Made by a program: the position numbers and the translations under genes. The notes under the pieces are model-generated. The model was not told where the DNA came from and made no database searches. It was given only the letters and a program-made list of their open reading frames with translations. From the NCBI RefSeq assembly GCF_012396365.1, contig NZ_JAAXPG010000020.1:97544-161543 (forward strand): 64,000 nt of DNA. Direction: 5' to 3'. The stretch comes from Nocardiopsis alborubida. GTDB taxonomy: Bacteria; Actinomycetota; Actinomycetes; Streptosporangiales; Streptosporangiaceae. This document shows, in pieces, positions 52,977 to 62,377 of this stretch; position 1 is the first letter of the stretch; each line of letters begins with the position of its first letter.

Positions 52977-53587
52977 CGTGATGGGTCGTGGGGATCCCTC
53001 GCCGCGGCTTGGGCCAGAACCTCGGCGTGGCCTTCGGCCTCGTGCCACTCCTCCTTCTCCGCCACGGTCGGAGCTCCGGGATCCTTATCTCTCCCAGCCA
53101 GGACCGCCACACGCCGGGCGGCGTCGAACCGGGTCAGCCCGCACACCGTGAGCAGGGATCCCATACTGTCGAGCAGGTCCTGTTGGATCGCGGTGCGGGG
53201 GACGTCCTTGCGCAGCCACTCGACCCTGCGCATGTGGCGGAACCCTTCGGGAACCTGGTCGCCGTACGCGTAGCGGCCAACGACCTGACCGAGCGCCACC
53301 TTTTGGGAGGACTTGGAAGAGTTCTTGAGCGGCATGACCACGTGATCGCCCTCCTGGATGAGGCGGGCGAAGCGCCACAGTTGCCCCGTCCAGTTGACGA
53401 CACTGCCCTTGGTCGCATCCGGGTAGGCAGCGCGGACCCGGCGCTTCAGTTCCCCCCGAGTGCGGCACTCGTTGATATCGCCGATGTGCCAGCCGACGAT
53501 GACCATGCCTTCCCGGAGGCACATGCTCTCGCGCCCGCCATGGTGTCCGGACCGGATCAACCAGGCGGTTGGGGCAACCTCGCTCAT
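52973..53587 (-). CDS. EVE-like (Mrr N-terminal) DNA-reader protein
   Basis: The 204-residue product (MSEVAPTAWLIRSGHHGGRE) matches the EVE-like N-terminal module of Mrr-type restriction proteins: MVIVGWHIGDINECRTRGELKR, then VVNWTGQLWRFARLIQEGDHVVMPLK, VALGQVVGRYAYGD and RRVEWLRKDVPRTAIQQDLLDS. In longer relatives this is followed by a PD-(D/E)xK nuclease, which is missing here; the protein ends in a Glu/Ala-rich helix. The module is expected to bind modified bases such as methylcytosine. It overlaps the CBS gene by four bases and is divergent from the PglW-like gene. Any nuclease activity must come from another protein. Confidence 0.8.
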   Translation of the reverse strand: MSEVAPTAWLIRSGHHGGRESMCLREGMVIVGWHIGDINECRTRGELKRRVRAAYPDATKGSVVNWTGQLWRFARLIQEGDHVVMPLKNSSKSSQKVALGQVVGRYAYGDQVPEGFRHMRRVEWLRKDVPRTAIQQDLLDSMGSLLTVCGLTRFDAARRVAVLAGRDKDPGAPTVAEKEEWHEAEGHAEVLAQAAARDPHDPSR

Positions 53588-53822
53588 GGACTTCGCTTCT
53601 TCCCCACGAAAACGGCACGATCGTGAGGTGGGCGGGGCAAGAGGTTATCGCCTGTCGCGACCACCGAGGAGAACGAGATCAGAATCGTTGCGTGGACGAT
53701 GAGAGGCACGGCCTTCGTGGGCTGCCACGCGTACCTTTTCGGTCCGGACGTGCCTCTGTCACCGCTGCCACCTATGCTGGACGGGCAGTCAGGCGGGGCA
53801 GAACTGGAGAGGGAGCGGCCGG
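53588..53822. promoter_or_regulatory. divergent promoter region of reader and PglW-like genes
   Basis: The 235-base gap serves both the reader/CBS operon (minus) and the PglW-like gene (plus). For the latter, TATGCT at 53773-53778 is a plausible -10 about 45 bases before the ATG, with only a weak -35. No other feature is seen. Confidence 0.35.
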
Positions 53823-56800
53823 ATGGCGAACCGATGGTGGGGTAAACCCTCGGAGTTCCGTTGGGAACAGTCGGCCCTGGACCACATCCGCGAGTACTTC
53901 CCCGATCGGGAGCCCTACCGCGCCTGGCAGGGCATGTCCTTCACCGCGCGCAACAACCGCGTCCGCGAGTGCGACCTGTTCGCCGTCACCCCCACCGGCG
54001 CCTTCCTCGTCGAAATCAAGAGCCACCCGGGGCGCGCCACCAACCGGGGCAGTGAGTGGACCTTCACCAACGGCCACCGCCGGACCATCACGAACCCGCT
54101 GCACCTGACTGAGCAGAAGGCCAAGGAACTCAAGGATCGTCTCCAGTGGGCGGCCAGGAAACTGGGCCTGCCCGACAACGTGCGGATCCCCTTCATCAAG
54201 GCCGCGGTCTTCCTCTCCGCCGACGACCTGCGCTGTGACTTCGACGAGGTACAGCTGGCGGAGGTCTACGGCCGGGAGGGCCTGGAGAAGCAGACCGGCC
54301 TGGACGGCATCTGGAGCGGTCTGCTCGGCCGCCCCCACACCACGGTCAGCCCGGGTTTTCTCAAGAACGTCTCGCTCCTGATGGAGACGATCGGTGTCCA
54401 GTCGCTGGACCGCGCGCTGAAACTGGGCGAGTACACGCTGGAGAAGCGCTCCTTCGACAGCGGACCCACCTGGACCGACTACCGGGCCCGGCACCAGCAG
54501 TTGGGCAGCAGCAGCCGGGTGCGCCTCTACCACTACGGCGAGTCCCCGAGCGAGGACGACCGCCGTTCGGTCGAGCGTGCGGCCAAGCGCGAGTACATGT
54601 CCCTGGAGGGCATCTCCCACGAGGGAATCGTCAAGGCCGAGTACTTCGGGGTCGTCGACCAGATCGGTCCGGGCATCGCCTTCCGGCACCACTCCTCCTG
54701 GAAGCGGCTGGACCACTTCATGGCCGAACACGGGGACGACCTCGAGATCGACACCCGGATGGAGATGGTCCGCCAACTGGCCGAGGCGGTCAACCACGCC
54801 CACCGCAACCGCCTCTTCCACCGTGCCCTGGCCGCGCGCAGCGTGTGGGTGGAGCTGGACGGCTCCTTCCCGCGGCTGTACATCGCCGACTGGCAGGTGG
54901 CCTCCCGTGAGAGCCTGCGCCTGCGCAGCGGAGGCCACACGCGTCACACCTCCGATGGCGGGGCCGCGACGGAGCACCTGGAGGCCGCGCTGGGCGAACG
55001 CGCCCTGGCCGCGCACGTCGAGGCGGCCGCCCAGGCCTATCTGGCACCGGAGTTCCCCGACTACGGGGGCAGGGCCGCCCCCCAGGACATCTTCGGCCTC
55101 GGTGCGCTCACCTACCTCGTCTTCACCGGCCAACCGCCGGGCCGCAACCGCCGCGAGATGAGCCGACAGATCCAGGAGCACGGCTGCCTCACCCCGGCCG
55201 CGGTGAGCGACGACATCGTCCCCCAGTTGGACACGCTCGTTCGCGAGGCCACCCGCCGTTCCCCCGGTGACCGCCTGTCGACGGTCCAGGCCTTCCTACG
55301 CATGCTCGACCAGGTCGAGGAGTACCTGACCCAGCCCGAGGTCAAGACCGACCCGCTCACCGCGCGACCCGGCGACGAGACCGAACAGGGGTGGAGGGTC
55401 CGGGAGGTCCTGGGCAGGGGCGCCACGGCGCGCGCCCTGCTCATGAGCGGGCCGAAGGGTGTGGAGGTCGTCCACAAGGTCGCCCTCAACTCCGGTTCGG
55501 CGGCCGCCGCGCTGCGGGGGGAGGCCCAGACACTGCGGATCGTCGGTTCCGGTCCCAGGATCGTGGCCCTGGCCTCCGCCGGAGCGGACCAGGAAACGGG
55601 TGTGCGCGAGATCGGCGAGCGCACCGTCCTCCCCCTGCAACACGCGGGGGAGAGCACGCTCGCGGACTATCTGTCCCGCCAGGGGGCCCTGGGCACCGGT
55701 GAGTTGCTCCGGTTCGGGCAGCACCTGTTCGACGCGGTCGAGCACCTGGAGAGCAAGAAGGTCTTCCACCGCGACATCAAGCCGGCCAACCTCGGTGTCC
55801 AGGAGCCCCCCAAACAGGGTCGTACCCTGATGCTCTTCGACTTCTCCCTGTCCAGGACACCGTGTGAGAACACCGCGGCGGGGACGCGCGGTTACCTCGA
55901 TCCGTTCCTGGGTCCGGACCGCCCCTACGACGAGTCCGCCGAACGCTACGCCCTGGCCGTGACCCTGCACGAGATGGCCACCGGAGAACTCCCCGTGTGG
56001 GACGACGACGGGGTCGGCCCCGAGTTCCTGGCTGACGACGTCGAGCTTCCGCGACTCTCCGAGGACGCCTTCCCCGAACAGAACCGGTCCCTCCTGCTCT
56101 CCTTCTTCCACCGCGCGCTGCACCGCAGGGTGGAGCGGCGCTTTGCCACGCTCCAGGACATGCGCAGTGCCTGGGAGGCGGCCCTCTACGCGGCCTCTCC
56201 GGTGGCCGAGGCCGTGGTAGAGAGCGAGGAGACCCGCCGACGCAACGCCGAGAGCGCGGACCTGAACACGCCGTTGCACCTGGCCGGGCTCACCCCGCTC
56301 GCCCTGGACACCGCCACCCGGGTGCTGAAGTGCGAGACGGTTGGCGACCTGCTCACCAAACCCGTCCGGGAACTCCACCGCCTGCGCGGTGTCTCCCTGC
56401 CCACGCGCAACGAACTGGTCAAAGCGGTCACCGACTGGCGCAAGCGCCTGGACGTGGCCGAGTACGCGGTCGCCACACGCTCCAAGCTGCCCCGCGGCGC
56501 TGACGGTGACGAAAAGAGGAAGGCCACCCTCGACCAGGTGATCCGCCAGTTCATCCCGACCTCCACCGAGGCCAACGGGCAGTGGGTACGGGCGGTGCGC
56601 GAACTGCTCGGCATCCCCGAGAAGGCCGCGGCCCGCACCGGCTGGTGGCCCACCCATCGCAGGGTCGCCGAGCGCGTGGGGCTTCCCCAGGAACTCGTGG
56701 ACCGGGACCTGCAACACGCCGTCACCTACTGGTCCAAGAGCGCCTCGCTCCTGAGCTCGGTCCGCGACGACGTGGTGGAGATCCTCGCCCGCAACGGCCG

Positions 56801-58091
56801 TGTCCGCGAGGTCGGGCAGATCGCCGCGGAACTGCTCACCCTGCGCGGCACCTCACTGGAGGGGGACGCCCGCGCCGCCTACGCGATGGCGGCGCTGCGC
56901 GTGGCGGTGGAGTGCGAGGAGCGCCGCACCGACCAGAGGTTCGTCGTTCGCCGCTACGACCGCAGGGTCCTGGTCGCACAGGTCATCGACGACGACCCCT
57001 CCGTCCCGGTGGAGGGTGAGTTGTTCGACTATGCCGAGGCGCTCGCTCACCGCGCGGACGAGCTGGTCCGCGTCCGGCCCGGGGAGCCCCTGCCCACCCC
57101 TGCCACGGTCCGACAGGCGCTGCGCGCCGTCACTCCGCCCGAGGGAATGGAGCCCCTGAGCGACACCGACCTGGTGCAGTTGGCCGCGGTGGCCTCCGGC
57201 CGTGCCGAGGTCACGCCCCGGCTGGAGCTCTACCCGGTCGACTTGGACCTGGAACGGGCGCTCCAGCTCACCCAGGCCGTCGGTTACCTGGGCGCGCCCG
57301 GTATCACCCCGCAGCAGGTACGCGACCGGGTGAGGGCGCGCTTCCCCGCGCTCGAGGCTCCCGGGGACGGGCAGCTGTGGAACCTGCTGGCCGACAAGTA
57401 CCCCAAGCTCCGCAGGCGCGAACACCAGGGCACCACCTACTGGTACCTGGAGCCGGAGCTGACCACGTACCAGCCCTCCACGCACACGGGGCCGCACCAT
57501 GCTCCGGGGCAGCTCGACGCCGCCTCCGCCCGAGCCTGGCAGCAGTTGGAGGCCTCGGTGGGAAGCGGGGGTTTCCGTGCGCTCAAGACGTGGATGCCCG
57601 ACACCGAGCGCAGCGCCGAGGCCCTGGCCCGCACCCCCGGAGTGGTGCCCTTCGACGTCTCCGCCGAGTTCGTCGCGGTCGTCGACGAGGTACTGGGCGA
57701 GATCGGCGGCGGCCTGGACTGGGATGTCCTGGCCGAGGCCGACAACAGCCGTCCCGCGGCCTTCGAGCGTATGCTGAGCGACGTCTTCGAACGGCTCGGC
57801 CACCGGGTGCGTTCGGCGGGGCCCGCGGGACCCGGCGAGGACGCGGTGGTACTGCTGTACCGGGCGACCCCCCTGGCTCGCTACGCGCCGGGCCGCGCCC
57901 TGTTGGGTGCCCTCGTCCAGGAGGCACGTGAGGCGGGCACCAGTCCGTACGGACTGTGGCTGCTGTGCCCGATGCGCGGCCCCCAGGGGCCCGCGACCCT
58001 GGACGGTCACCCGGCGGGAATCATCAGCGACGTCGAACAGGTGCTGCTGCCGAAGGGCTTCGCGGCACCGGAGGCCGCACCGGTGGGGTGA
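53823..58091 (+). CDS. pglW: PglW-like NERD / pseudokinase / Ser-Thr kinase protein
   Basis: ATG 53823 has GGGAG upstream and gives 1422 residues, the normal PglW size. Residues 30-130 form a NERD nuclease-related domain with intact PD-(D/E)xK residues: Asp51 in ECDLFAVTPTG, and Glu64 and Lys66 in VEIKSHPG. The first kinase domain (about 225-500) is degenerate: HRALAAR replaces HRDL and ADWQ replaces DFG. The second (520-800) looks active, with FHRDIKPAN near 649 and FDFSLS near 672. The C-terminal 600 residues hold an HhH/RpoA-CTD-like segment (LTPLALDTATRVLKCETVGDLL) and helical repeats. PglW is the kinase of BREX type 2/Pgl phage resistance; no pglX, pglY or pglZ is in the window, so it is either solitary or split. 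Confidence 0.85.
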   Translation: MANRWWGKPSEFRWEQSALDHIREYFPDREPYRAWQGMSFTARNNRVRECDLFAVTPTGAFLVEIKSHPGRATNRGSEWTFTNGHRRTITNPLHLTEQKAKELKDRLQWAARKLGLPDNVRIPFIKAAVFLSADDLRCDFDEVQLAEVYGREGLEKQTGLDGIWSGLLGRPHTTVSPGFLKNVSLLMETIGVQSLDRALKLGEYTLEKRSFDSGPTWTDYRARHQQLGSSSRVRLYHYGESPSEDDRRSVERAAKREYMSLEGISHEGIVKAEYFGVVDQIGPGIAFRHHSSWKRLDHFMAEHGDDLEIDTRMEMVRQLAEAVNHAHRNRLFHRALAARSVWVELDGSFPRLYIADWQVASRESLRLRSGGHTRHTSDGGAATEHLEAALGERALAAHVEAAAQAYLAPEFPDYGGRAAPQDIFGLGALTYLVFTGQPPGRNRREMSRQIQEHGCLTPAAVSDDIVPQLDTLVREATRRSPGDRLSTVQAFLRMLDQVEEYLTQPEVKTDPLTARPGDETEQGWRVREVLGRGATARALLMSGPKGVEVVHKVALNSGSAAAALRGEAQTLRIVGSGPRIVALASAGADQETGVREIGERTVLPLQHAGESTLADYLSRQGALGTGELLRFGQHLFDAVEHLESKKVFHRDIKPANLGVQEPPKQGRTLMLFDFSLSRTPCENTAAGTRGYLDPFLGPDRPYDESAERYALAVTLHEMATGELPVWDDDGVGPEFLADDVELPRLSEDAFPEQNRSLLLSFFHRALHRRVERRFATLQDMRSAWEAALYAASPVAEAVVESEETRRRNAESADLNTPLHLAGLTPLALDTATRVLKCETVGDLLTKPVRELHRLRGVSLPTRNELVKAVTDWRKRLDVAEYAVATRSKLPRGADGDEKRKATLDQVIRQFIPTSTEANGQWVRAVRELLGIPEKAAARTGWWPTHRRVAERVGLPQELVDRDLQHAVTYWSKSASLLSSVRDDVVEILARNGRVREVGQIAAELLTLRGTSLEGDARAAYAMAALRVAVECEERRTDQRFVVRRYDRRVLVAQVIDDDPSVPVEGELFDYAEALAHRADELVRVRPGEPLPTPATVRQALRAVTPPEGMEPLSDTDLVQLAAVASGRAEVTPRLELYPVDLDLERALQLTQAVGYLGAPGITPQQVRDRVRARFPALEAPGDGQLWNLLADKYPKLRRREHQGTTYWYLEPELTTYQPSTHTGPHHAPGQLDAASARAWQQLEASVGSGGFRALKTWMPDTERSAEALARTPGVVPFDVSAEFVAVVDEVLGEIGGGLDWDVLAEADNSRPAAFERMLSDVFERLGHRVRSAGPAGPGEDAVVLLYRATPLARYAPGRALLGALVQEAREAGTSPYGLWLLCPMRGPQGPATLDGHPAGIISDVEQVLLPKGFAAPEAAPVG

Positions 58092-58241
58092 ACCGGATAT
58101 GCGCTGCACGGTGAGCCCCTTCGCCGAGTCATGGGGGCGATCGAAAGTGACTCCGGGACGGGGGTTCGCCGAGGGGGTGGCTGGTTGTCTACAGGTGAGA
58201 GGCCGGCCGTGGCGCGTGGGCGCACGCCGATAGTTGAGGGT

Positions 58242-58695
58242 ATGAGCCCTGCGCAACACCGTGCCACCCAGCGCGATACCGCTCAGGGTCCCGCCGTGCT
58301 CCAGGGCCGCGCCCTTCAGCGCCACGCTGCCCCGGGTCCCATGACCGCAGCTCTCGCGATCGTGGCCGGCCAGTACGGGGCCCTCACCTGCGTGCAGGCC
58401 CGAGGGTGCGGGCTCGCCACGAACGACCTCCGGCAGCTGCTCCGGCTCGGGGAATGGCTGCATCCCCACCGGCAGATCTACGTCGTGTGCTCCCTCGTAC
58501 CGGAGACGTACGGTCCCGAACGACTTCGCTGTGTGTTCATAGCTGCCCAGCTCGCGCTGGGGTCGTGCGCGTGCTCGGCCGGGCGGACCGCGGCGAGGCT
58601 GTGGAGGGATGCGGGGACTGGAGTGGTGGGACGGGCACGAGGTCCACATGGCCGCCCCGGACCTGAAGGCCCAGTGGTACCTGGCCGGGGTATGA
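58242..58695 (+). pseudogene. frameshifted AbiEi-antitoxin-domain gene
   Basis: ATG 58242 follows GAGGGT and opens a frame whose first 120 residues match the N-terminal half of AbiEi-type antitoxin/DUF559-family proteins: AIVAGQYGALTCVQARGCGL, LLRLGEWLHPHRQIYVV and FIAAQLALGSCACSAGRTAARLW. After AARLW near 58600 the meaningful sequence continues in the +1 frame (MRGLEWWDGHEVHMAAPDL) to TGA 58693. A one-base insertion or two-base deletion near 58600 therefore breaks the gene. Even joined, it would be about 150 residues, shorter than intact relatives of roughly 200-300, so the 3' end is also lost. No cognate AbiEii toxin gene is present. Confidence 0.65.
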
Positions 58696-58951
58696 GATGC
58701 GCTGTCTCCGCCAGCTTACGCCCTAATGTGAAAAATCTATCCGACAGTCCATGTCGAATGATTGGTCATTGGCTTCGGAGGGTGGAAGCACTGAATCGGG
58801 TTGAGTCCGTGTCCAATGCTTAATTGTGGTCCTGTCGTGAAGGCGAAATTGCTCAAGGAATATCTATGCAAGGGTCTTGAATGAGCTTCTGTCGAGTGCT
58901 ATATTTAATCCTAAATAAGTGAATAAACCCCTTCTTGAGATAGGTGTCTGC
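58696..58951. other. AT-rich leader region of the Mokosh-like pair
   Basis: Composition changes here from very GC-rich to much AT-richer, and stays so to about 63770. The stretch holds the promoter at 58877-58905 and a leader of about 40 bases; I see no gene. Confidence 0.6.
58877..58905 (+). promoter_or_regulatory. near-consensus sigma-70-type promoter for mkoAB
   Basis: TTGAAT (58877-58882) is followed after exactly 17 bases by TATATT (58900-58905). Transcription would begin near 58912, leaving about 40 bases to the GTG at 58952. Its strength and lack of visible operators suggest steady expression. Confidence 0.75.
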
Positions 58952-61900
58952 GTGAAAAACATGATTGGCGACAGGTTTCTTCTGCTGGGAGTATCCCCGC
59001 GTATTGGCGGCCTGTCGGAAGTCAAGAAGGCGGTGGATACCAACAGTGAAGACGGTGTCTTTGTAGCTGTAAAGGTGCTCAGGAAGCGCGATGATGAGAT
59101 TATCAAGATTTTCCTTGATCGCGAGACGGAGTCCTTGAAGGAACTTCGTCATCCCAACATTGTGCAGATGCTGGACTCGGGTTGGGACGAGACTCTTGGG
59201 CAGTATTACATTGCCTTGGAGTGGGTTGATCGCAGCCTGAAGGATGTTCTTCCCGAAGGGAGTCCCATGGCCTGGGAGTCCTACTTCGAGAAAATCGGCA
59301 TCCCCCTGGTGGAGGCCCTGTCGCATGCTCATTCCCTGGAGATCGAGCACCGAGACGTCAAACCCGGCAATGTTTTGATAGATTCGAAGGGGCGGCCGAA
59401 GCTTGCCGACTTCGGAATCGCCAAAATCCGCTCCAAGGTGCTTGAGTCAGACGAAACTGTGGCTGACTTCCGGTCCAGCCTCTACGCCCCGCCGGGGGGT
59501 GAAGACGAAGTTCCCTACGTGCGTGATGTTTTCAGCTATGGCGTGCTTGCTATTCAAGCGATAACAGGCAGCAAGATCGGAAGCCATACAGATCTGACGC
59601 CGACTCTGGAAGGCATGGATGTAGATTCAGAGTTCCGCGATATCCTGCGGGACTGTGTTGATTTCAACCCGGCGCGGCGGCCTGCTAACGCAACGATCCT
59701 CGAGCAGAGAATTAGAGAGGCATTCAGGGTCTGCGGGGACCGAAAGTCACGCAAGCGTAATGCCTTGTGGATGAAGTGCACGCGAAGCGCCGCAGAAAAG
59801 GTTCTCGGGTTGAAGAGGGGGGATGACGTTAACTGGGATCAGGCGGAGAGCGCCATTCTGAATGACCTGAGCGACCAGGTGCATGCTGAGTTCAGCTACA
59901 ATAGGCAGTCTGAAGAGGTCGAGTTCGATACGATCAGGCTCATTGGTCGATCCTGCCTCTATCTTCTCAAGCTTGCTGATGACTCTGACGACCGCGCTGT
60001 TATTGTCACCGTCCTGAACAAGGGCGACGAGTGGATTGAACGGCAGCGAGAAAAAGCATACCCCGTTGGGCTGTCACTGACCTGGGCCTTTGCTGATCCA
60101 GGTGAGCATGCTGCAGTTGAGGGATTGAAATCCCTGATGGATCGTTTGAAGGAGCACAGCGATCTTCGCCAGAAATCCAAAGAGTCACTCCGATCGCAGA
60201 ACCTTGGAGATCTTTTCGAGGGTTGGCGGAGGCTGCTCGATGCTCGTGAGGAATCAGCCGCCGGAGGGCGAAAACAACTTGAATACGAACGTGTCTCCGG
60301 GCAGGGGCGCAGTATCGAGTTTCATTTGACCTTGCCGAATGACGTTGTGATGCAAGGTGAGGAGTGGACTGTATTCGACTACACCAACAGGCGCTCCTTG
60401 GACCGAGGTGAAGTTGTGCGCCAAGGAGATAAATCGGTTACTCTGAGGTTTAGCAAGGCCGACGTTCGCATGCCTCAAAAGGGTTTCCTAAAGCCTTACT
60501 TGGGTCCTACTCAAACTGCTCTCAACCGTCAAAAATCTGCCCTGAACAGTGTCGCTCACGGGCAGAGTAAGAATAAGTTGTTGCGTGAGGTTATCGAGGA
60601 TCCGTCACAAATCTCTGTAGGGCCGCCTGCGGAAATCAGTCAATGGTTTCGAAAAGATCTTGACGGTAGCAAACGTGAGGTGGTGAAGCACGCTCTGGGA
60701 ACGCAGGATCTTCTTCTGGTCGAAGGTCCTCCGGGTACGGGTAAGACGACAGTCATCGCTGAGATCGTTGAGCAGACGCTCAAGCGCTCACCTAACGTTC
60801 GCATCCTGATTGTTAGCCAGACGCACATTGCCATCGATAACGCCCTGCTCCGACTCGAGGATGCTGGCATTAGCGGACTGGTACGCCTTGGGCGTCCCGA
60901 TGATTCGCGAGTGGCGGACAGTGCTCAACACCTCCTGCTCGACAAGCGAGTGAAGCGATGGTCCAAGGAGGTTCGCTCCAAAGCTGAAGCCCACATGGAC
61001 CGACTGGCTGGAAGTCAAGGGGTGGAAACACGCCATCTCAAGGCTGCATTGCTGCTACAAGAATTGGCATCAGTCGCCGACACCCTCACAACAGTCGAAA
61101 AGCATCTGGAATCTTTGGACGATCGTACCTATTCAGAACGAACCACTTCCACCCGGGAACTGGGTGAGCAGATGGTCGATGCCCGACAACGACGGGAAAA
61201 ACTAAGGGACCAGCGCCGTGAGCTTTTCGACAGGACTCAGGCTGTTCTGGACGGTGATCTGACTCTTCGGGAGGAGATGTCGTCCAGTGAGGCGAGGGCT
61301 GGTGTTGAGGCGCTACTTGGAAATGATGGCTATGGTCAGAGGCTGATGGGCCTTGTCGAACTCCAGGGGGAGTGGCTTCAGCGTATCGGTAGTGATCAGA
61401 ATCTAGTATCGTCCTTCCTGAAGGATAGCAAAGTCATTGGCGGGACCGCGCTGGGTTTCCTTGGACATCCAGCCGCGCGAGATCTTCAGTTCGACTTGTG
61501 TATTTTTGACGAGGCATCCAAGGCGACGGCAACCGAGGCTTTGGTACCACTCGCCCGTGCACAGCGTTGGGTCCTGGTCGGTGACACTCGGCAGCTGCCT
61601 CCCATCGACGAAGAAATTCTTCGTGACCGGCCGCTGATGGTGGAGTACCAACTCGATCCGGAGCTGGTCAAGACCACACTCTTTCAATATCTGGCAGAAA
61701 AGACTCAGTCTCCGGTCAAGCACATGCTGCGTGAACAGTATCGAATGACCCCCGCGATCGGGAACTTGATTTCAAACTGTTTCTACAATGGGGAGCTGCG
61801 TTCTCCGGGTCGCCAACAGCTTGCTGGCTACGACAGGGTGAGCAAACCGGTTCTGTGGCTCGACACCAGCCGTCTTGGTAATCAGCGTCTTGAGTCCGAG

Positions 61901-62377
61901 CGTAGTGCTGCGCAGACGAGTATCTCCAATCGGACAGAAGCCAAGATCGCGATCAGGCATCTGGAAACGCTGGAAAAGTCGATTGGCCGTGGTCTCATCA
62001 AGATTTCCGGGAAGAAAAAGCTCGAAGTTTTGGTGATCGCGCCTTACTCTCGCCAGGTGGACGAACTCAAACGTTCCCTGGCTGCGGTTCGAATGAGTAA
62101 TATTGATGCGGAAGTTTTGTCTGTTGATGCGGTGCAGGGCAGGGAGTGTGACTTGGCAGTATTCTCCGTCACGCGAAGCAACAATCGTGGTGATTTCGGA
62201 TTTCTGGGAGAACCATATTGGAGGCGTATCAACGTTGCGCTCTCGAGGGCTCGATACGGACTTGTCGTTGTTGGTGACGCTGCCTTCAGTGGTAGCAAAC
62301 AAGGCGCACTCCGTGATGTCCTTGACTACATGAGAAATCACCCTGAAGAATGCGAGGTTCGTGATGTCAACATTTAG
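58952..62377 (+). CDS. mkoA: Ser/Thr kinase-SF1 RNA helicase fusion, type I Mokosh MkoA
   Basis: GTG 58952 is chosen because AGGTG lies five bases upstream and the promoter maps just before; an upstream GTG at 58919 would sit almost on the transcript start. The product has 1141 residues. Residues 1-270 are a protein kinase with VAVKVL, HRDVKPGN near 133 and DFG in LADFGIAKI, apparently active. The C-terminal 580 residues are a COG1112/Upf1-like SF1 helicase: GPPGTGKT near 592, SQTHIAIDNALLRL, FDEASKA near 853, VLVGDTRQLPPI, EQYRMTPAI, VDAVQGRECD and ALSRARYGLVVVGD. A long coiled region (about 690-780) interrupts the helicase. With the PLD gene this matches type I Mokosh phage defence. Confidence 0.9.
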   Translation: MKNMIGDRFLLLGVSPRIGGLSEVKKAVDTNSEDGVFVAVKVLRKRDDEIIKIFLDRETESLKELRHPNIVQMLDSGWDETLGQYYIALEWVDRSLKDVLPEGSPMAWESYFEKIGIPLVEALSHAHSLEIEHRDVKPGNVLIDSKGRPKLADFGIAKIRSKVLESDETVADFRSSLYAPPGGEDEVPYVRDVFSYGVLAIQAITGSKIGSHTDLTPTLEGMDVDSEFRDILRDCVDFNPARRPANATILEQRIREAFRVCGDRKSRKRNALWMKCTRSAAEKVLGLKRGDDVNWDQAESAILNDLSDQVHAEFSYNRQSEEVEFDTIRLIGRSCLYLLKLADDSDDRAVIVTVLNKGDEWIERQREKAYPVGLSLTWAFADPGEHAAVEGLKSLMDRLKEHSDLRQKSKESLRSQNLGDLFEGWRRLLDAREESAAGGRKQLEYERVSGQGRSIEFHLTLPNDVVMQGEEWTVFDYTNRRSLDRGEVVRQGDKSVTLRFSKADVRMPQKGFLKPYLGPTQTALNRQKSALNSVAHGQSKNKLLREVIEDPSQISVGPPAEISQWFRKDLDGSKREVVKHALGTQDLLLVEGPPGTGKTTVIAEIVEQTLKRSPNVRILIVSQTHIAIDNALLRLEDAGISGLVRLGRPDDSRVADSAQHLLLDKRVKRWSKEVRSKAEAHMDRLAGSQGVETRHLKAALLLQELASVADTLTTVEKHLESLDDRTYSERTTSTRELGEQMVDARQRREKLRDQRRELFDRTQAVLDGDLTLREEMSSSEARAGVEALLGNDGYGQRLMGLVELQGEWLQRIGSDQNLVSSFLKDSKVIGGTALGFLGHPAARDLQFDLCIFDEASKATATEALVPLARAQRWVLVGDTRQLPPIDEEILRDRPLMVEYQLDPELVKTTLFQYLAEKTQSPVKHMLREQYRMTPAIGNLISNCFYNGELRSPGRQQLAGYDRVSKPVLWLDTSRLGNQRLESERSAAQTSISNRTEAKIAIRHLETLEKSIGRGLIKISGKKKLEVLVIAPYSRQVDELKRSLAAVRMSNIDAEVLSVDAVQGRECDLAVFSVTRSNNRGDFGFLGEPYWRRINVALSRARYGLVVVGDAAFSGSKQGALRDVLDYMRNHPEECEVRDVNI

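Noticed and set aside
53823..58091. A complete BREX type 2 (Pgl) locus
   Set aside because: Only the PglW-like protein is present; none of the other genes in the window encodes a PglX methylase, PglY ATPase or PglZ phosphatase.
58131..58823. Intact 230-residue gene spanning the AbiEi-like region
   Set aside because: After about residue 160 the translation becomes Arg/Gly/Pro-rich and unlike the family, whereas the +1 frame continues the homology; a frameshifted gene explains it better.
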